Under the pieces are notes generated by a model. The model worked only from the letters and a program-made list of their open reading frames with translations. It was not told the DNA's origin and ran no database searches. From assembly GCF_000178455.1 (NCBI RefSeq), contig NZ_ADNU01000012.1, forward strand, positions 51,816 to 115,815: a stretch of 64,000 nucleotides of DNA. Reading direction: 5' to 3'. Positions 50,614 to 59,024 of this stretch are shown in pieces (position 1 is the stretch's first letter; every line of letters starts with the position of its first letter). The stretch is from Brevibacterium mcbrellneri ATCC 49030. GTDB lineage: Bacteria > Actinomycetota > Actinomycetes > Actinomycetales > Brevibacteriaceae. Position numbers and translations under genes: made by a program.

Positions 50614-51792
50614 ATGGCTGAAGCCGTAATCGTTGCAGGTGCCCGTACGCCCCTAGGCAAGATGTCTGGATCGCTCGCATCCTTGAGCTCAGTGGACTTG
50701 GGAGGTCACGCGATCAAAGCCGCTCTTGAGCGTGCCGGCGTTGCACCTGACAAAGTCGAGTACGTTCTGATGGGGCAGGTCCTTCAGGCAGGCGTTGGCC
50801 AGGGTGCCGCACGTCAGGCGGCGGTGAAGTCTGGAATCCCCATGACCGTGCCTGCAGTGACGCTGAACAAGCTGTGCTTGTCGGGTATCAACACCATCAC
50901 GCACGCGGCCATGCTGGTGCGTTCTGGTGAGTACGACGTGGTGGTTGCCGGTGGGCAGGAGTCGATGACTAATGCTCCGCACATGCTTGAGAAGTCCCGT
51001 GCCGGCTACAAGTACGGCAATGTGACCGTGCGCGACCACATGGACTACGACGGCCTGTGGGACGCGTTCACCGACCAGGCGATGGGTGGACTGACCGAAT
51101 CGGCGAATGAAGGCGACACCGAATTCAACCGTGAAGAACAGGACGCTTTCGCAGCACAGTCGCACCAGCGTGCAGCAGCTGCGAAAGACAAGCTCGCCGA
51201 GGAAATCGCGCCCATCACTATTAGCAGCCGCAAGGGCGACACGGTTGTTGACGCGGATGAAGGTGTGCGTGGCGACTCAACTGCTGAGTCCCTGTCGAAA
51301 CTGCGTCCGGCATTCCGCAAGGAAGGCGCTATCACTGCTGGAAACGCTTCGCAGATTTCTGACGGCGCGGCAGCCGTTGTCGTCATGAACAAGGACAAGG
51401 CCGTTGAAGCTGGGCTTCCGATTCTAGCTGAAATCCGTTCCCACGCATGGACTGCCGGCCCCGACTCGACTCTGCAGCACCAGCCTTCGCAGGCCATCAA
51501 GGCGGCAGCTGAGCGCGAAGGCGTGGCGGCTGACTCCTTTGACCTGTACGAAATTAACGAGGCGTTCGCTGCCGTTTCCTTGGCCAGCATGAAGGACCTG
51601 GGAATTGATGACTCGAAGGTCAACGTCAACGGTGGTGCGGTGTCCCTGGGTCACCCTATTGGGGCTTCCGGTGCGCGCATTGTGCTGACCTTGGCTTTGG
51701 AACTCCAGCGCCGAGGTGGTGGCCTGGGTGTCGCTGCTCTGTGCGGTGGTGGCGGTCAGGGTGACGCGCTGATCGTGAAGGTTGGCGAGTAA
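50614..51792 (+). CDS. Acetyl-CoA C-acetyltransferase (thiolase)
   Basis: 392 residues. The nucleophilic Cys is in [19 protein letters not shown], the catalytic His in [16 protein letters not shown] and the second Cys in [24 protein letters not shown] precedes the ATG. It makes or cleaves acetoacetyl-CoA, in fatty acid or polyhydroxybutyrate and isoprenoid metabolism. Overlaps the next gene by one base. Confidence 0.93.
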   Translation: MAEAVIVAGARTPLGKMSGSLASLSSVDLGGHAIKAALERAGVAPDKVEYVLMGQVLQAGVGQGAARQAAVKSGIPMTVPAVTLNKLCLSGINTITHAAMLVRSGEYDVVVAGGQESMTNAPHMLEKSRAGYKYGNVTVRDHMDYDGLWDAFTDQAMGGLTESANEGDTEFNREEQDAFAAQSHQRAAAAKDKLAEEIAPITISSRKGDTVVDADEGVRGDSTAESLSKLRPAFRKEGAITAGNASQISDGAAAVVVMNKDKAVEAGLPILAEIRSHAWTAGPDSTLQHQPSQAIKAAAEREGVAADSFDLYEINEAFAAVSLASMKDLGIDDSKVNVNGGAVSLGHPIGASGARIVLTLALELQRRGGGLGVAALCGGGGQGDALIVKVGE

Positions 51793-52115
51793 TGCTTGTT
51801 GCGTTTTCTGTTGCGCCGTCCGGGGGTCCTGACCCGGACGGCGACGGGGGAGTGCACGACGCTGTTGCCGAGGCCGTGAAGGTTGTGCGGGCTTCTGGGC
51901 TTCCGCATCGCACGGACGCCATGTTCACCACGATTGAAGGTGAGTGGGATGAGGTGTTTGCGGTTGTGAAAGAAGCGACCGAGGCGGTGGCCCGGTTTGG
52001 TCCGCGTGTTTCGTTAGTGCTCAAAGCCGATATTCGAGACGGCCGTACTGGAGAGCTCGACGGAAAGTTGGAGCGCCTAGAGAAGGCGATCGACGAGTCG
52101 TGCAATGGAAAGTGA
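51792..52115 (+). CDS. MTH1187/YqgV family thiamine-binding-type protein
   Basis: 107 residues of the DUF77 family, a small ferredoxin-like fold protein ([46 protein letters not shown]). Some members bind thiamine, and the role is otherwise unclear. It overlaps the thiolase stop. From 51848 to 52099 it is 91 percent identical (229 of 252 bases, no gaps) to 62191-62442. Its last residues (CNGK) and the stop run into a perfect hairpin, marking the left boundary of an accessory region. Confidence 0.88.
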   Translation: MLVAFSVAPSGGPDPDGDGGVHDAVAEAVKVVRASGLPHRTDAMFTTIEGEWDEVFAVVKEATEAVARFGPRVSLVLKADIRDGRTGELDGKLERLEKAIDESCNGK

Positions 52116-52138
52116 CCTCCTTCTCGAAGGAGGTCACT
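52111..52138. promoter_or_regulatory. Perfect hairpin that covers a stop codon and a Shine-Dalgarno
   Basis: Arms AGTGACCTCCTTC and GAAGGAGGTCACT with a two-base loop. The left arm contains the stop of the MTH1187-type gene; the right arm contains AAGGAGGT, the ribosome binding site of the recombinase ORF starting at 52140. Folded, it would hide that site; it could equally be a terminator. Confidence 0.65.
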
Positions 52139-52139
52139 C

Positions 52140-52730
52140 ATGGCAACGAACACGAGCGAGACGAAGTACCACAAGGATAAGGCAGACGCGATCGAGCGAC
52201 AGTGGCTTGACCTGACCCGGAAGCTGGCCGCTGAGGGCGGCTGGGCGGTCATGGGTGAGTACATCGACAACGATTCGGCCAGCAAGTCCGCAGCGCGTAC
52301 CCGGAAGGGGTGGCGCCAGCTCAACCAGGACATCAAAGCCGAGAAGGTCTCGGCGCTGGCGTTCTGGAATCTGGATCGCACCAACCGGATAGCGGCGAAG
52401 ACGATCGAGTGGATCGCGCAGTGCCAGCAGGTCGGCGTTTACCTGGTCTCGCACCAGGACAGCGCCGACGAGCTCAACACCGCAACGGCGGGGGCGAAGC
52501 TGGTGACCGGCATCAAGGCACTGCTGGCTGAGGTCGAGACCGACGCGATGAGCGAATGGCAGCTGGCATCAAAGAGGCATCTCGCCGAGGCTGGGTTCAT
52601 CCACGGTGGCACACTGCCGTTCGGGTGGCAGGCCGGTCCGCGCGTGGTCGATGAGTTCGGCTGCTCCGGGGTGCGGTTTGAGTCGCATCCGGTGGAGCAC
52701 CCGGCGTTGAAGGACGCTGTGGACATGGGA
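52140..52730 (+). pseudogene. Truncated serine recombinase
   Basis: About 197 codons related to site-specific serine recombinases: KADAIERQWLDLTRKLAAEG, EKVSALAFWNLDRTNRIAAK, TAGAKLVTGIKALLAEVETD and GFIHGGTLPFGWQAGPRVVD match the resolvase catalytic domain and the start of the following region. The first beta-strand with the usual Arg-x-Ser nucleophile motif is missing from the N-terminus, and the C-terminal DNA-binding part is lost where the frame runs into the antisense of alkC at 52731. It is probably an inactive remnant of the element that brought this region. Strong ribosome binding site, but inside a hairpin. Confidence 0.7.
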
Positions 52731-53702
52731 TCAGGCCGAGGTGCCCGAGGTCACATCGTCAACGACCTCGACAACTGCACCGTCGAGAACGCGGCCGTTG
52801 ACCTGCACTTCGATGCGGTGTGGACCGGGATGGATCTTTCGCACTGAGACGTGCCCGAATCGGTGTTCCCGCGAGAGGACCACGGACTTGCCTGCAGGCA
52901 GGTCTTTGACGGACAGCTTGAACACCTTGCCCGCCTTCAGGCCGCGGGCACCCTGATAGTGCACGACATAGTCGATCGCCGCTTTCGTCGCAGCAGCGGC
53001 CTGCAGGGTGAAGCTGATGGTGACCGCCTCGCCGATCGCGACAGTTGATGGCGTGCAGGTGAGATTCGTGATCTCGATCGGGACAGCGGGGTCGAATCCG
53101 AGGATCGTCAGCGCTTCCGGGTGCCCGCGTTTGATGAGTGTGCGCAACCCGTGTCGCACCACGAAGTCGCCCTGCGTGGTGGTCGCGGCCCACCGCTTGG
53201 CGGTGTCGAGGACGAGGTTGGGGTGGTCCTTGGCGATGTCGTTGAGATGGTTCGCGACCGACCGGCGCACATACAGCGATTCGTCATCCACGAGAGCATC
53301 CAGCAGCTCCAGTGTCGGCGTGGGGTCGGCGATGAACGGGCGGATCGCGAACTCAGCCGTGTACCGGGGAGTCAACGCCGCCAACAGCGGCAGCCCGATA
53401 TCGGGCCGATCGAGCATCGCCCGGGCGACGTAGGCGTTGACCGGCATCGACGCCCACCCCTGCAGACCCCCATCAGCCAGAGCGGCACGTACCACCTGGT
53501 CGGCGTCCTCGGGGGCGGGTGGCATCGTCTCGGTGAGGGCGTGGGCGATCCACTCCATCCGTGCCATCAGCTCGCGCCCCTCCAGCCCCTCGATCGCGCA
53601 TTGCTCGAACGCTGTGCGGTCGAAGGACGCCGAAGCTCTGGCGATCTCGCTGCTGAGACGCTTGACGAGCTCGGGTGAGAGCTCGTCCTTGAAGTCAGCC
53701 AA
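52731..53702 (-). CDS. alkC: AlkC-type DNA alkylation repair protein
   Basis: About 323 residues. An N-terminal helical-repeat domain (LADFKDELSPELVKRLSSEI, SLYVRRSVANHLNDIAKDHP, TKRWAATTTQGDFVVRHGLR-like repeats) is followed by an immunoglobulin-like C-terminal domain (NLTCTPSTVAIGEAVTISFT, DGAVVEVVDDVTSG). AlkC glycosylases with exactly this layout remove 3-methyl adenine and cytosine without base flipping. The frame is open to 53951, but TTG at 53702 has GAGGAGG about ten bases upstream and gives the usual N-terminus. GC-rich compared with the flanking core genes, in line with acquisition. Confidence 0.85.
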   Translation of the reverse strand: MADFKDELSPELVKRLSSEIARASASFDRTAFEQCAIEGLEGRELMARMEWIAHALTETMPPAPEDADQVVRAALADGGLQGWASMPVNAYVARAMLDRPDIGLPLLAALTPRYTAEFAIRPFIADPTPTLELLDALVDDESLYVRRSVANHLNDIAKDHPNLVLDTAKRWAATTTQGDFVVRHGLRTLIKRGHPEALTILGFDPAVPIEITNLTCTPSTVAIGEAVTISFTLQAAAATKAAIDYVVHYQGARGLKAGKVFKLSVKDLPAGKSVVLSREHRFGHVSVRKIHPGPHRIEVQVNGRVLDGAVVEVVDDVTSGTSA

Positions 53703-54170
53703 CGTCCTGTCCCTCCTCGGCTCGGCCCCAGCCCTGACGGCCGCCGCTGCCTTCTCGTTCATGCACTTCATGCGGGCCTCGCTGGTGTGAGGCCTCCCAG
53801 AGACGGGGGCCTCTGCGCGCACAAACCTCGCCTCTTCACGGACCGTTAGCCCCAGTCTGCCGGAGACCTCCGCGTGCCGGGAGAAGGCGCGCTCGGTCAG
53901 CCGCCTGATCGAGGGCAGAGAAAGGTACGGCATATGTGACCGGGCCAGCAATTATCGCAGCAGAGAGGGGCCGGTAGGCGCATCAGACTCCCGCCGTCCC
54001 TCACGATCTCGGCCTGCTCGACGAATGTCTCACTCGTTATCTCCCGAACCGCATTTCGCGACCGCCTGCCATCCCGTCTCGGTGTCCTGTGCTTGCCGCA
54101 GCAACCGTTGCGGCAAACAAGAAGCGCGACTCACTGTCTTCTGGTGGTACCGGCATGAATTCTCGGGTCA
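53703..54170. other. Gene-free stretch between alkC and the MFS gene
   Basis: 468 bases. It holds the alkC upstream region and, at 54093-54116, a perfect stem TTGCCGCA/TGCGGCAA placed after the MFS gene, without a T run, that may end that transcript. An in-frame upstream extension of alkC is open here, but no separate gene is convincing. Confidence 0.5.
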
Positions 54171-55541
54171 TCAGGCGGCCGATTCACTTGTTGGCTCGCG
54201 AGTTGTCAGAAGGATCAGGACGACGAGTGCTGCCGCGAAGGCGAAGACTCCGCTGGCGGTCGCGACGGCTTGGTGGAATCCGGGAAGAAAACCGGTGCTG
54301 CCTGCGATCATGGCACCGAGTACCGCGATGCCGAAGATGCTTCCTGTCTGGCGGGCTGCGTTGATGACGCCCCCGGCGACGCCGGTGTGTGAGGGTGGAG
54401 CCGCCGCCACGGCAGCAGAGGTTGCGGCGGGCATGGTGAAGGCCATTCCGAACCCTGCGATGAAGGACAGCACCGCGATCAGTGGGTATGGCGTGGTCCC
54501 GGTAAGCACGATCAGGCTCCCGAATCCGATTGTCCCGATGCACAATCCGATCAGCATGGTCGGGAAGGGTCCGATACGAGCCGCGACCCGGCCACCCAAT
54601 GGGGAGGCGATGACTGCGCTGCATGCTTGGGGTGCCAGGGCGAGCCCGGCGAGGAGTGGCTCGTATCCGCGATAGGTCTGGAAGTACAGCGAGAGGACGA
54701 ACAACTGTCCGAAGAAGCTCACGTTGAGGGCGAAGCCGACGACGGCAGCGACCGTGAATCGTGGTTTCCGGAAGAGCACAGTGGGCAACATGGGGTCGGG
54801 ATGCCGGTGCTCAACCCAGACGAACACCGCCACAAGAGCCACGCCGAACAGAAGCAGGCCTAACCGGGGAGGGTTCCATCCTTGTTCACCGGAGGTGATG
54901 ACGGCGTAGGTGATCGCCACCAGCGCGGTGATGGAAATCAGCTGGCCCGCTGGATCGAGCCGACGGGTGCGGTCATGCGGCGGGACACCGATGCTACGCA
55001 TCGTCAGCCAGCAACCGAAAGCGATGATCGGGACGTTGACCCAGAAGACGGCTTGCCAACCGATCACCGACACGAGGGCTCCGCCGAGAACTGGCCCACA
55101 GGCGGCAGCGATGCCACCGGCGCCGCCCCAGAGTCCGATCGCCCGTGAACGCTCAGCCGGGTCGGGATAGATCGTGGCCAGTAAGGCGAGGGACCCGGGC
55201 ACGACTGCTGCGGCACCGATGCCCTGGAGTGCCCGGGCGATGATGAGGGCCGGTCCGTTCGGCGCGAGTGCGCAAGCTATTGAGAGGACTCCGAAGGTGA
55301 TGAGCCCGAAGATGTAGACCTTGCGTGCACCCAGCCGGTCGCAGGCGGCCCCGGCAGTCAGCAACAGCGCGGCGAACACCAGTGTGTAGGAATCGACGAC
55401 CCACTGCAGTGTGACCACCTGCGTATTCAGTGTCGCTGCCATGTCGGGCAGGGCCACGTTGACGATGGTGGTGTCGAGCATGACGATGAAGAATCCCAGC
55501 ACGACAGCCACCAGTGCGCCAGTTTTTCGCTGTGCGCTCAC
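54171..55541 (-). CDS. MFS drug/metabolite exporter, DHA2 (14-helix) type
   Basis: 456 residues with the EmrB/QacA-type N-terminus (VVLGFFIVMLDTTIVNVALP, motif D1) and motif A at GAACDRLGARKVYIFGLITF, followed by about 14 hydrophobic helices (motif C at IGLWGGAGGIAAACGPVLGG). It probably expels a small molecule with protons. GTG at 55541 lies behind GAGGAG. It is the last of three minus-strand genes with a formyltransferase and a ThiF-like enzyme, so the exported compound may be their product, or a toxin from which the cell is protected. Confidence 0.88.
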   Translation of the reverse strand: MSAQRKTGALVAVVLGFFIVMLDTTIVNVALPDMAATLNTQVVTLQWVVDSYTLVFAALLLTAGAACDRLGARKVYIFGLITFGVLSIACALAPNGPALIIARALQGIGAAAVVPGSLALLATIYPDPAERSRAIGLWGGAGGIAAACGPVLGGALVSVIGWQAVFWVNVPIIAFGCWLTMRSIGVPPHDRTRRLDPAGQLISITALVAITYAVITSGEQGWNPPRLGLLLFGVALVAVFVWVEHRHPDPMLPTVLFRKPRFTVAAVVGFALNVSFFGQLFVLSLYFQTYRGYEPLLAGLALAPQACSAVIASPLGGRVAARIGPFPTMLIGLCIGTIGFGSLIVLTGTTPYPLIAVLSFIAGFGMAFTMPAATSAAVAAAPPSHTGVAGGVINAARQTGSIFGIAVLGAMIAGSTGFLPGFHQAVATASGVFAFAAALVVLILLTTREPTSESAA

Positions 55542-55589
55542 CTTGCTCCTCTCTGTGCTCTTTCGTCCGGATACCGCGGCATCACTCGC

Positions 55590-56249
55590 TCAGGCTGTAG
55601 ACAGGACGCGTTGCGGTGGTGCACCGTAGTAGGTCCGCAGACTCAGGTCCTGAGGCCAGGACCGGTAGCTCCGGTCATGGAGCGTGGGCAGCACCAGCTC
55701 GAATAGCCTCCACGAGGCTTCGAAGTGCGAGCTACGGATCTCGTCGGCGGTCTCATCTCCGCGCAGGCTCAACAGCTGTTGGGCGATCAGAGGGCCATCG
55801 TCGAGCCCAGCGCTCATGCGGATCGCTGAGACTCCTCCCTGGGTCTCGTGATTCTTAGCCATCCAGAAGTACGGGGCCAGCCCCGCATAGCGTGGCAACG
55901 GGCTGGGGTGGAAATTGATGATGTCCACGGTCGGCACGTCCCTCAGCGCGCGCCCGACCTGCAACTGGTAATTCGCCACGATGATGTAATCCGGCGCCAG
56001 CGTGCGCATCGCCTCCACGATCTCGGGAGCATTGGGGTCCTCGGCCTGATACACGTCGACCCCGTTCGCGCGGGCATCGGCGGCGACATCCACCTGCACG
56101 TCGTCGTCGAGGTAGTAGTCACAGAGCACACCAGGGGTCCGCGTGATGACTGCGGACAGGACGCTGCGCTCGTCAGCGAGGAGACGGCGTAGAAACTCGT
56201 AGCCGAACAGCGAGTTGGCCTCAGTGATGAGGACGAATCGCGTGGTCAT
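55590..56249 (-). CDS. Formyltransferase (methionyl-tRNA formyltransferase-like, catalytic domain only)
   Basis: 219 residues. The N10-formyl-tetrahydrofolate formyltransferase fold is shown by INFHPSPLPRYAGLAPYFWM and AGLDDGPLIAQQLL. The catalytic triad is Asn112, His114 and Asp150, with the same 38-residue spacing from Asn to Asp as in tRNA formyltransferase. The C-terminal tRNA-binding domain is missing, so the substrate is more likely a small amine (amino sugar, amino acid or peptide). The ATG overlaps the stop of the ThiF-like gene (ATGA), so both are made together. I cannot name the substrate. Confidence 0.82.
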   Translation of the reverse strand: MTTRFVLITEANSLFGYEFLRRLLADERSVLSAVITRTPGVLCDYYLDDDVQVDVAADARANGVDVYQAEDPNAPEIVEAMRTLAPDYIIVANYQLQVGRALRDVPTVDIINFHPSPLPRYAGLAPYFWMAKNHETQGGVSAIRMSAGLDDGPLIAQQLLSLRGDETADEIRSSHFEASWRLFELVLPTLHDRSYRSWPQDLSLRTYYGAPPQRVLSTA

Positions 56250-57124
56250 TGCGCCCACCACGCCTTCTCCACCAGCTTCGACTGCCACGTGAGGGTGTCG
56301 AAGAGCGCATAGCCGGGCTGCACCGGAAGCGGCACTCGACCGGGAAGGTCCATGATCTCCTGGGCCAGGCGTTCGACGAGCACACCTTCAGCCAATGGCG
56401 GGCAAGCTCCGAAGATCGGCATGGTCTGGTTCTTCACAAACCATTCCTCCAGGGTCTCCTGCGACGGGAAGTCCTGGTACTCGGGCATGATCCGTTCCAT
56501 CAGACGCCGCGTCACCTCCGGTGTGAATTCGGTGTCCTCGGGCACGTCGTAGACTTCTTCAATCGGCATCGACTCCTTCGTATAGGTAAAGATGATGGTC
56601 GAATGCGCCACGGTCGGGATCTTGAACATGAACTTGCACCGGTCGGAGGCGCGGAAAGCCCGATGCAGGGCATACCGGTTCTTGATCTGGAAGAACTCCA
56701 TCTGATCCATGACGTAGTCGCACCCGTCCATGAATCCCTCGGCCGTGTCGGGTGTGATGCCTTCGGGGAAGACATCGATGTTGACGTCGCCGGTGAGCCC
56801 GTAGACTTGCTCGGCGACCACTTCGGCCTTGTTCCGACCGATCGTGTCGCGTCCCGCACCGTACTGCCGTTGCACGTTCGTGAGATCGAAATGGTCGGGG
56901 TCAGCCAACTTCAGATTCAGTGCTCCCATGCGCACCAGGCGGGCCGCCACTGCGCCGCCGATGCCACCGGTGCCGACGACTCCGATCACCGAGTCGCGGA
57001 GCTTCTCCTGTCGGGCCCGCTGTTCCTCGGTGGTATCGCCGAGCCAACCGAGATTGCGGTTGACCCTTTCCCAGTAGAAGTCGTCATCATATGTACCGCG
57101 GTACTGTTGACGTTCCTTACTCAC
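56246..57124 (-). CDS. ThiF/E1-like adenylyltransferase
   Basis: About 292 residues of the E1/ThiF/MoeB superfamily. The ATP-binding GTGGIGG is at residues 51-57, ADPDHFD near 75 and NVQRQ at 83-87 are the E1 motifs that hold ATP and magnesium, and Asp140 in DYVMDQMEFF is the usual Mg ligand. Cys-x-x-Cys zinc pairs of MoeB/ThiF are absent, as in enzymes that adenylate peptides or small acids (MccB, PaaA). GTG at 57124 has AAGGAGG seven bases upstream; an ATG at 57130 is too close to it. First gene of the cassette, divergent from the ArsR gene. Confidence 0.82.
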   Translation of the reverse strand: MSKERQQYRGTYDDDFYWERVNRNLGWLGDTTEEQRARQEKLRDSVIGVVGTGGIGGAVAARLVRMGALNLKLADPDHFDLTNVQRQYGAGRDTIGRNKAEVVAEQVYGLTGDVNIDVFPEGITPDTAEGFMDGCDYVMDQMEFFQIKNRYALHRAFRASDRCKFMFKIPTVAHSTIIFTYTKESMPIEEVYDVPEDTEFTPEVTRRLMERIMPEYQDFPSQETLEEWFVKNQTMPIFGACPPLAEGVLVERLAQEIMDLPGRVPLPVQPGYALFDTLTWQSKLVEKAWWAQ

Positions 57125-57180
57125 CGTCATCCCTCCTTCTGAATACGACGGGGGTGATGGCATCGAGTCTTGTCCAGGAA

Positions 57181-57202
57181 CTGTTCGATGGACACCGAAC
57201 AG
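57181..57202. promoter_or_regulatory. Candidate ArsR operator between divergent genes
   Basis: Perfect inverted repeat CTGTTCG/CGAACAG with an 8-base spacer, 22 bases upstream of the ArsR start and 57 bases upstream of the ThiF-like start, placed to repress both promoters. Confidence 0.55.
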
Positions 57203-57223
57203 AGCGGGGTCCATACTGAACGG

Positions 57224-57925
57224 ATGGACACGCGCACGTTTCCCGAAGCTCTACCGGACATCTCCCGGACCGCCGCCGCGCTGGCCGACCCTTCACGCGC
57301 AGCGATGTGCGCTGCTCTCATGGACGGGCGCGCATGGACCGTGGGCGAACTCGCGCGTTACTGCGGTCTGGCACGCTCGACGGCTTCGGAACACGTCGAC
57401 CTGCTCACCGCGCGCGGACTCGTCCTTGACGTCCGCCAGGGCCGGCATCGCTACGTCCGCCTCGCCGGCGGCGACATCGCCCACGTCATCGAGAGCCTCG
57501 GCATCGTGGCGCAGTCGACGTTCGATACCGCACATAGTCTTCGAGCCTCATCCGCGACTGACCGTGCCCGCGCAGGACGCACGTGCTACAAGCACCTCGC
57601 GGGCCGCCTCGGCGTCGCGCTCGCTGAACAGCTTCAGGACAGAGGATGTCTGACCGACACGTGGGAACCCACCGCTGCCGGGCGTGAGGTGCTGTCTGCC
57701 TGGGGTCTTCCCCATGCCCAGTCGGTGACCGCCACACCCTGCATGGACTCGACCGAGCGACGATTCCACCTTGCTGGACCGCTCGGAAAAGAACTGTGCA
57801 CGGTGTTCTTTGACAAGGGGTGGATTGAACGCCTCGGTGCCAGTCGAGCGGTGCGCCTAACCGACGCGGGTACGACCGCGCTCGCAAACGCTGGCATTCG
57901 GCTGCTGACTGCAGTCGCATCGTAA
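57224..57925 (+). CDS. ArsR-type winged-helix regulator
   Basis: About 233 residues. Winged helix with ISRTAAALADPSRAAMCAAL, WTVGELARYCGLARSTASEH and the wing LDVRQGRHRYVRLAGGDI. The second half (RTCYKHLAGRLGVALAEQLQ, STERRFHLAGPLGKELCTVF) is a conserved effector domain found in this actinobacterial subfamily. Lone Cys residues are present, but no clear metal site. ATG at 57224 has no strong ribosome binding site. Divergent from the ThiF-like cassette with a perfect inverted repeat between them, so it probably senses the exported compound or its precursor. Confidence 0.82.
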   Translation: MDTRTFPEALPDISRTAAALADPSRAAMCAALMDGRAWTVGELARYCGLARSTASEHVDLLTARGLVLDVRQGRHRYVRLAGGDIAHVIESLGIVAQSTFDTAHSLRASSATDRARAGRTCYKHLAGRLGVALAEQLQDRGCLTDTWEPTAAGREVLSAWGLPHAQSVTATPCMDSTERRFHLAGPLGKELCTVFFDKGWIERLGASRAVRLTDAGTTALANAGIRLLTAVAS

Positions 57926-57972
57926 GGCCGAAAATGCGACTGGTTATTAGTTCATACCGTCGCACCCGTAGG

Positions 57973-58731
57973 TCAGTGTCTCTTTGTTGAGACAATGCTT
58001 TCAGTGAAGGCGTCGTGCACACAGACTGTAACTTCTATGTCGTCATGCGGCTTGTCGTGTCGAACAATTCGTGTTCGTCGAGCAGTCGCATCGTCGTCGC
58101 CGCGGTTCTGCCTTCTTGCAGGGTCACCGTTGAGGCTGATCGCCCTGGCTTGGCAGAGCATGTGGGCGTCAGCGAGCTGGGCCAGTGTCTCCTGCAGCGC
58201 CTGCACTCCGCCACGGATGTCGTCGATGACGGCATAGAGCTGGTCGGGGTCATCGACGTGGCGGGTGGCCTCGGCGAGCAGCCGCAACGTGGTGCGTGCG
58301 GTCTCTGCCTGCTCGATCGCGGCGACGGCGGCATCGAGCTCGGCGACGGTGGGCGCGGACACCGAGAGCGGGCCTGTGTAGCGCAGGACGCCGTGACCGG
58401 CGGTCAAATCCGCTTCCTGCTGCAAGACGTCCTGGTATTCGGCACGCTGGCTGGCGTCCTCGATCTGCCCGATCCGGGCCCGCTGGGCCGCGTCAGAGAC
58501 GTACTCCGTCTTCTTCTTCCGGATGTCGCGGGCGGCCTGATCGGTGCGCATCGGCGTGCAGATCAGCGACATCGACCGCTGCACGCCGGTGGACAGCAGC
58601 ACCGGGGACAGGAACGTCGGATACACCAGCGAGCGCGGCCGCTCGCTGATCCACAGCACCGCGTGGTAGGCGGAGTCCGTGCGCAGATGCGTCCAGGTCT
58701 CGGCAACAGCGACCGGGCCGGCTCGAAGAAC
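57973..58731 (-). pseudogene. Fragment of an SCO6880-type conjugation gene
   Basis: Open frame of 252 codons without a proper start. Residues such as GPVAVAETWTHLRTDSAYHA, VYPTFLSPVLLSTGVQRSMS and YTGPLSVSAPTVAELDAAVA match the C-terminal part of SCO6880-like proteins, which belong to actinobacterial type IV-like transfer modules. After about residue 165 the sequence (HVDDPDQLYAVIDDIRGGVQ) no longer resembles that family, so the piece is fused to something else. On the same strand at 58766 a GTG with a good ribosome binding site begins a 16-residue frame (VALVIEREYNLEFFEP) that meets the fragment out of frame. I read this as debris of an integrated conjugative element. Confidence 0.6.
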
Positions 58732-58826
58732 TCAAGGTTGTATTCGCGCTCGATGACGAGTGCCACGCTTTCACCTTTCCCTACCCAAACTCTGATTCCG
58801 TCGGAGACGGTCATACCGCGTCGGTC

Positions 58827-59024
58827 GCCGCACCGAGTCAACGAGAGCGGGAAGTTGCACAGCTCGTTGCCGAGGGGCTCACCAACTACCAGATCGGCAT
58901 GAGGCTAGGGCTGAGCCAGCGCACCGTGGAGACCTACGTTCGACGCCTCTTCACGAAACTTGACGTGAACTCACGATTCAAGATCGTGGCTTGGTACATG
59001 AATCAAGAGAATACAGATCCGTAA
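58827..59024 (+). pseudogene. Orphan LuxR-type DNA-binding domain
   Basis: An open stretch with no start codon encodes a complete GerE helix-turn-helix: QREREVAQLVAEGLTNYQIG, RLGLSQRTVETYVRRLFTKL and VNSRFKIVAWYM, ending in TAA. The receiver or ligand domain that should precede it is missing, so it is the tail of a broken regulator gene. Confidence 0.7.

Noticed and set aside
53703..53951. Extension of alkC to 53951
   Set aside because: The TTG at 53702 has a good ribosome binding site and matches the family start; the extension has biased composition.
56249..57142. Long plus-strand open frame antisense to the ThiF-like gene
   Set aside because: A shadow caused by high GC at third positions; rich in His, Arg and Leu with no recognisable domain.
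58493..58841. Other minus-strand frames over the SCO6880 fragment
   Set aside because: Alternative frames of the same stretch; only the frame at 57973-58731 shows family similarity.
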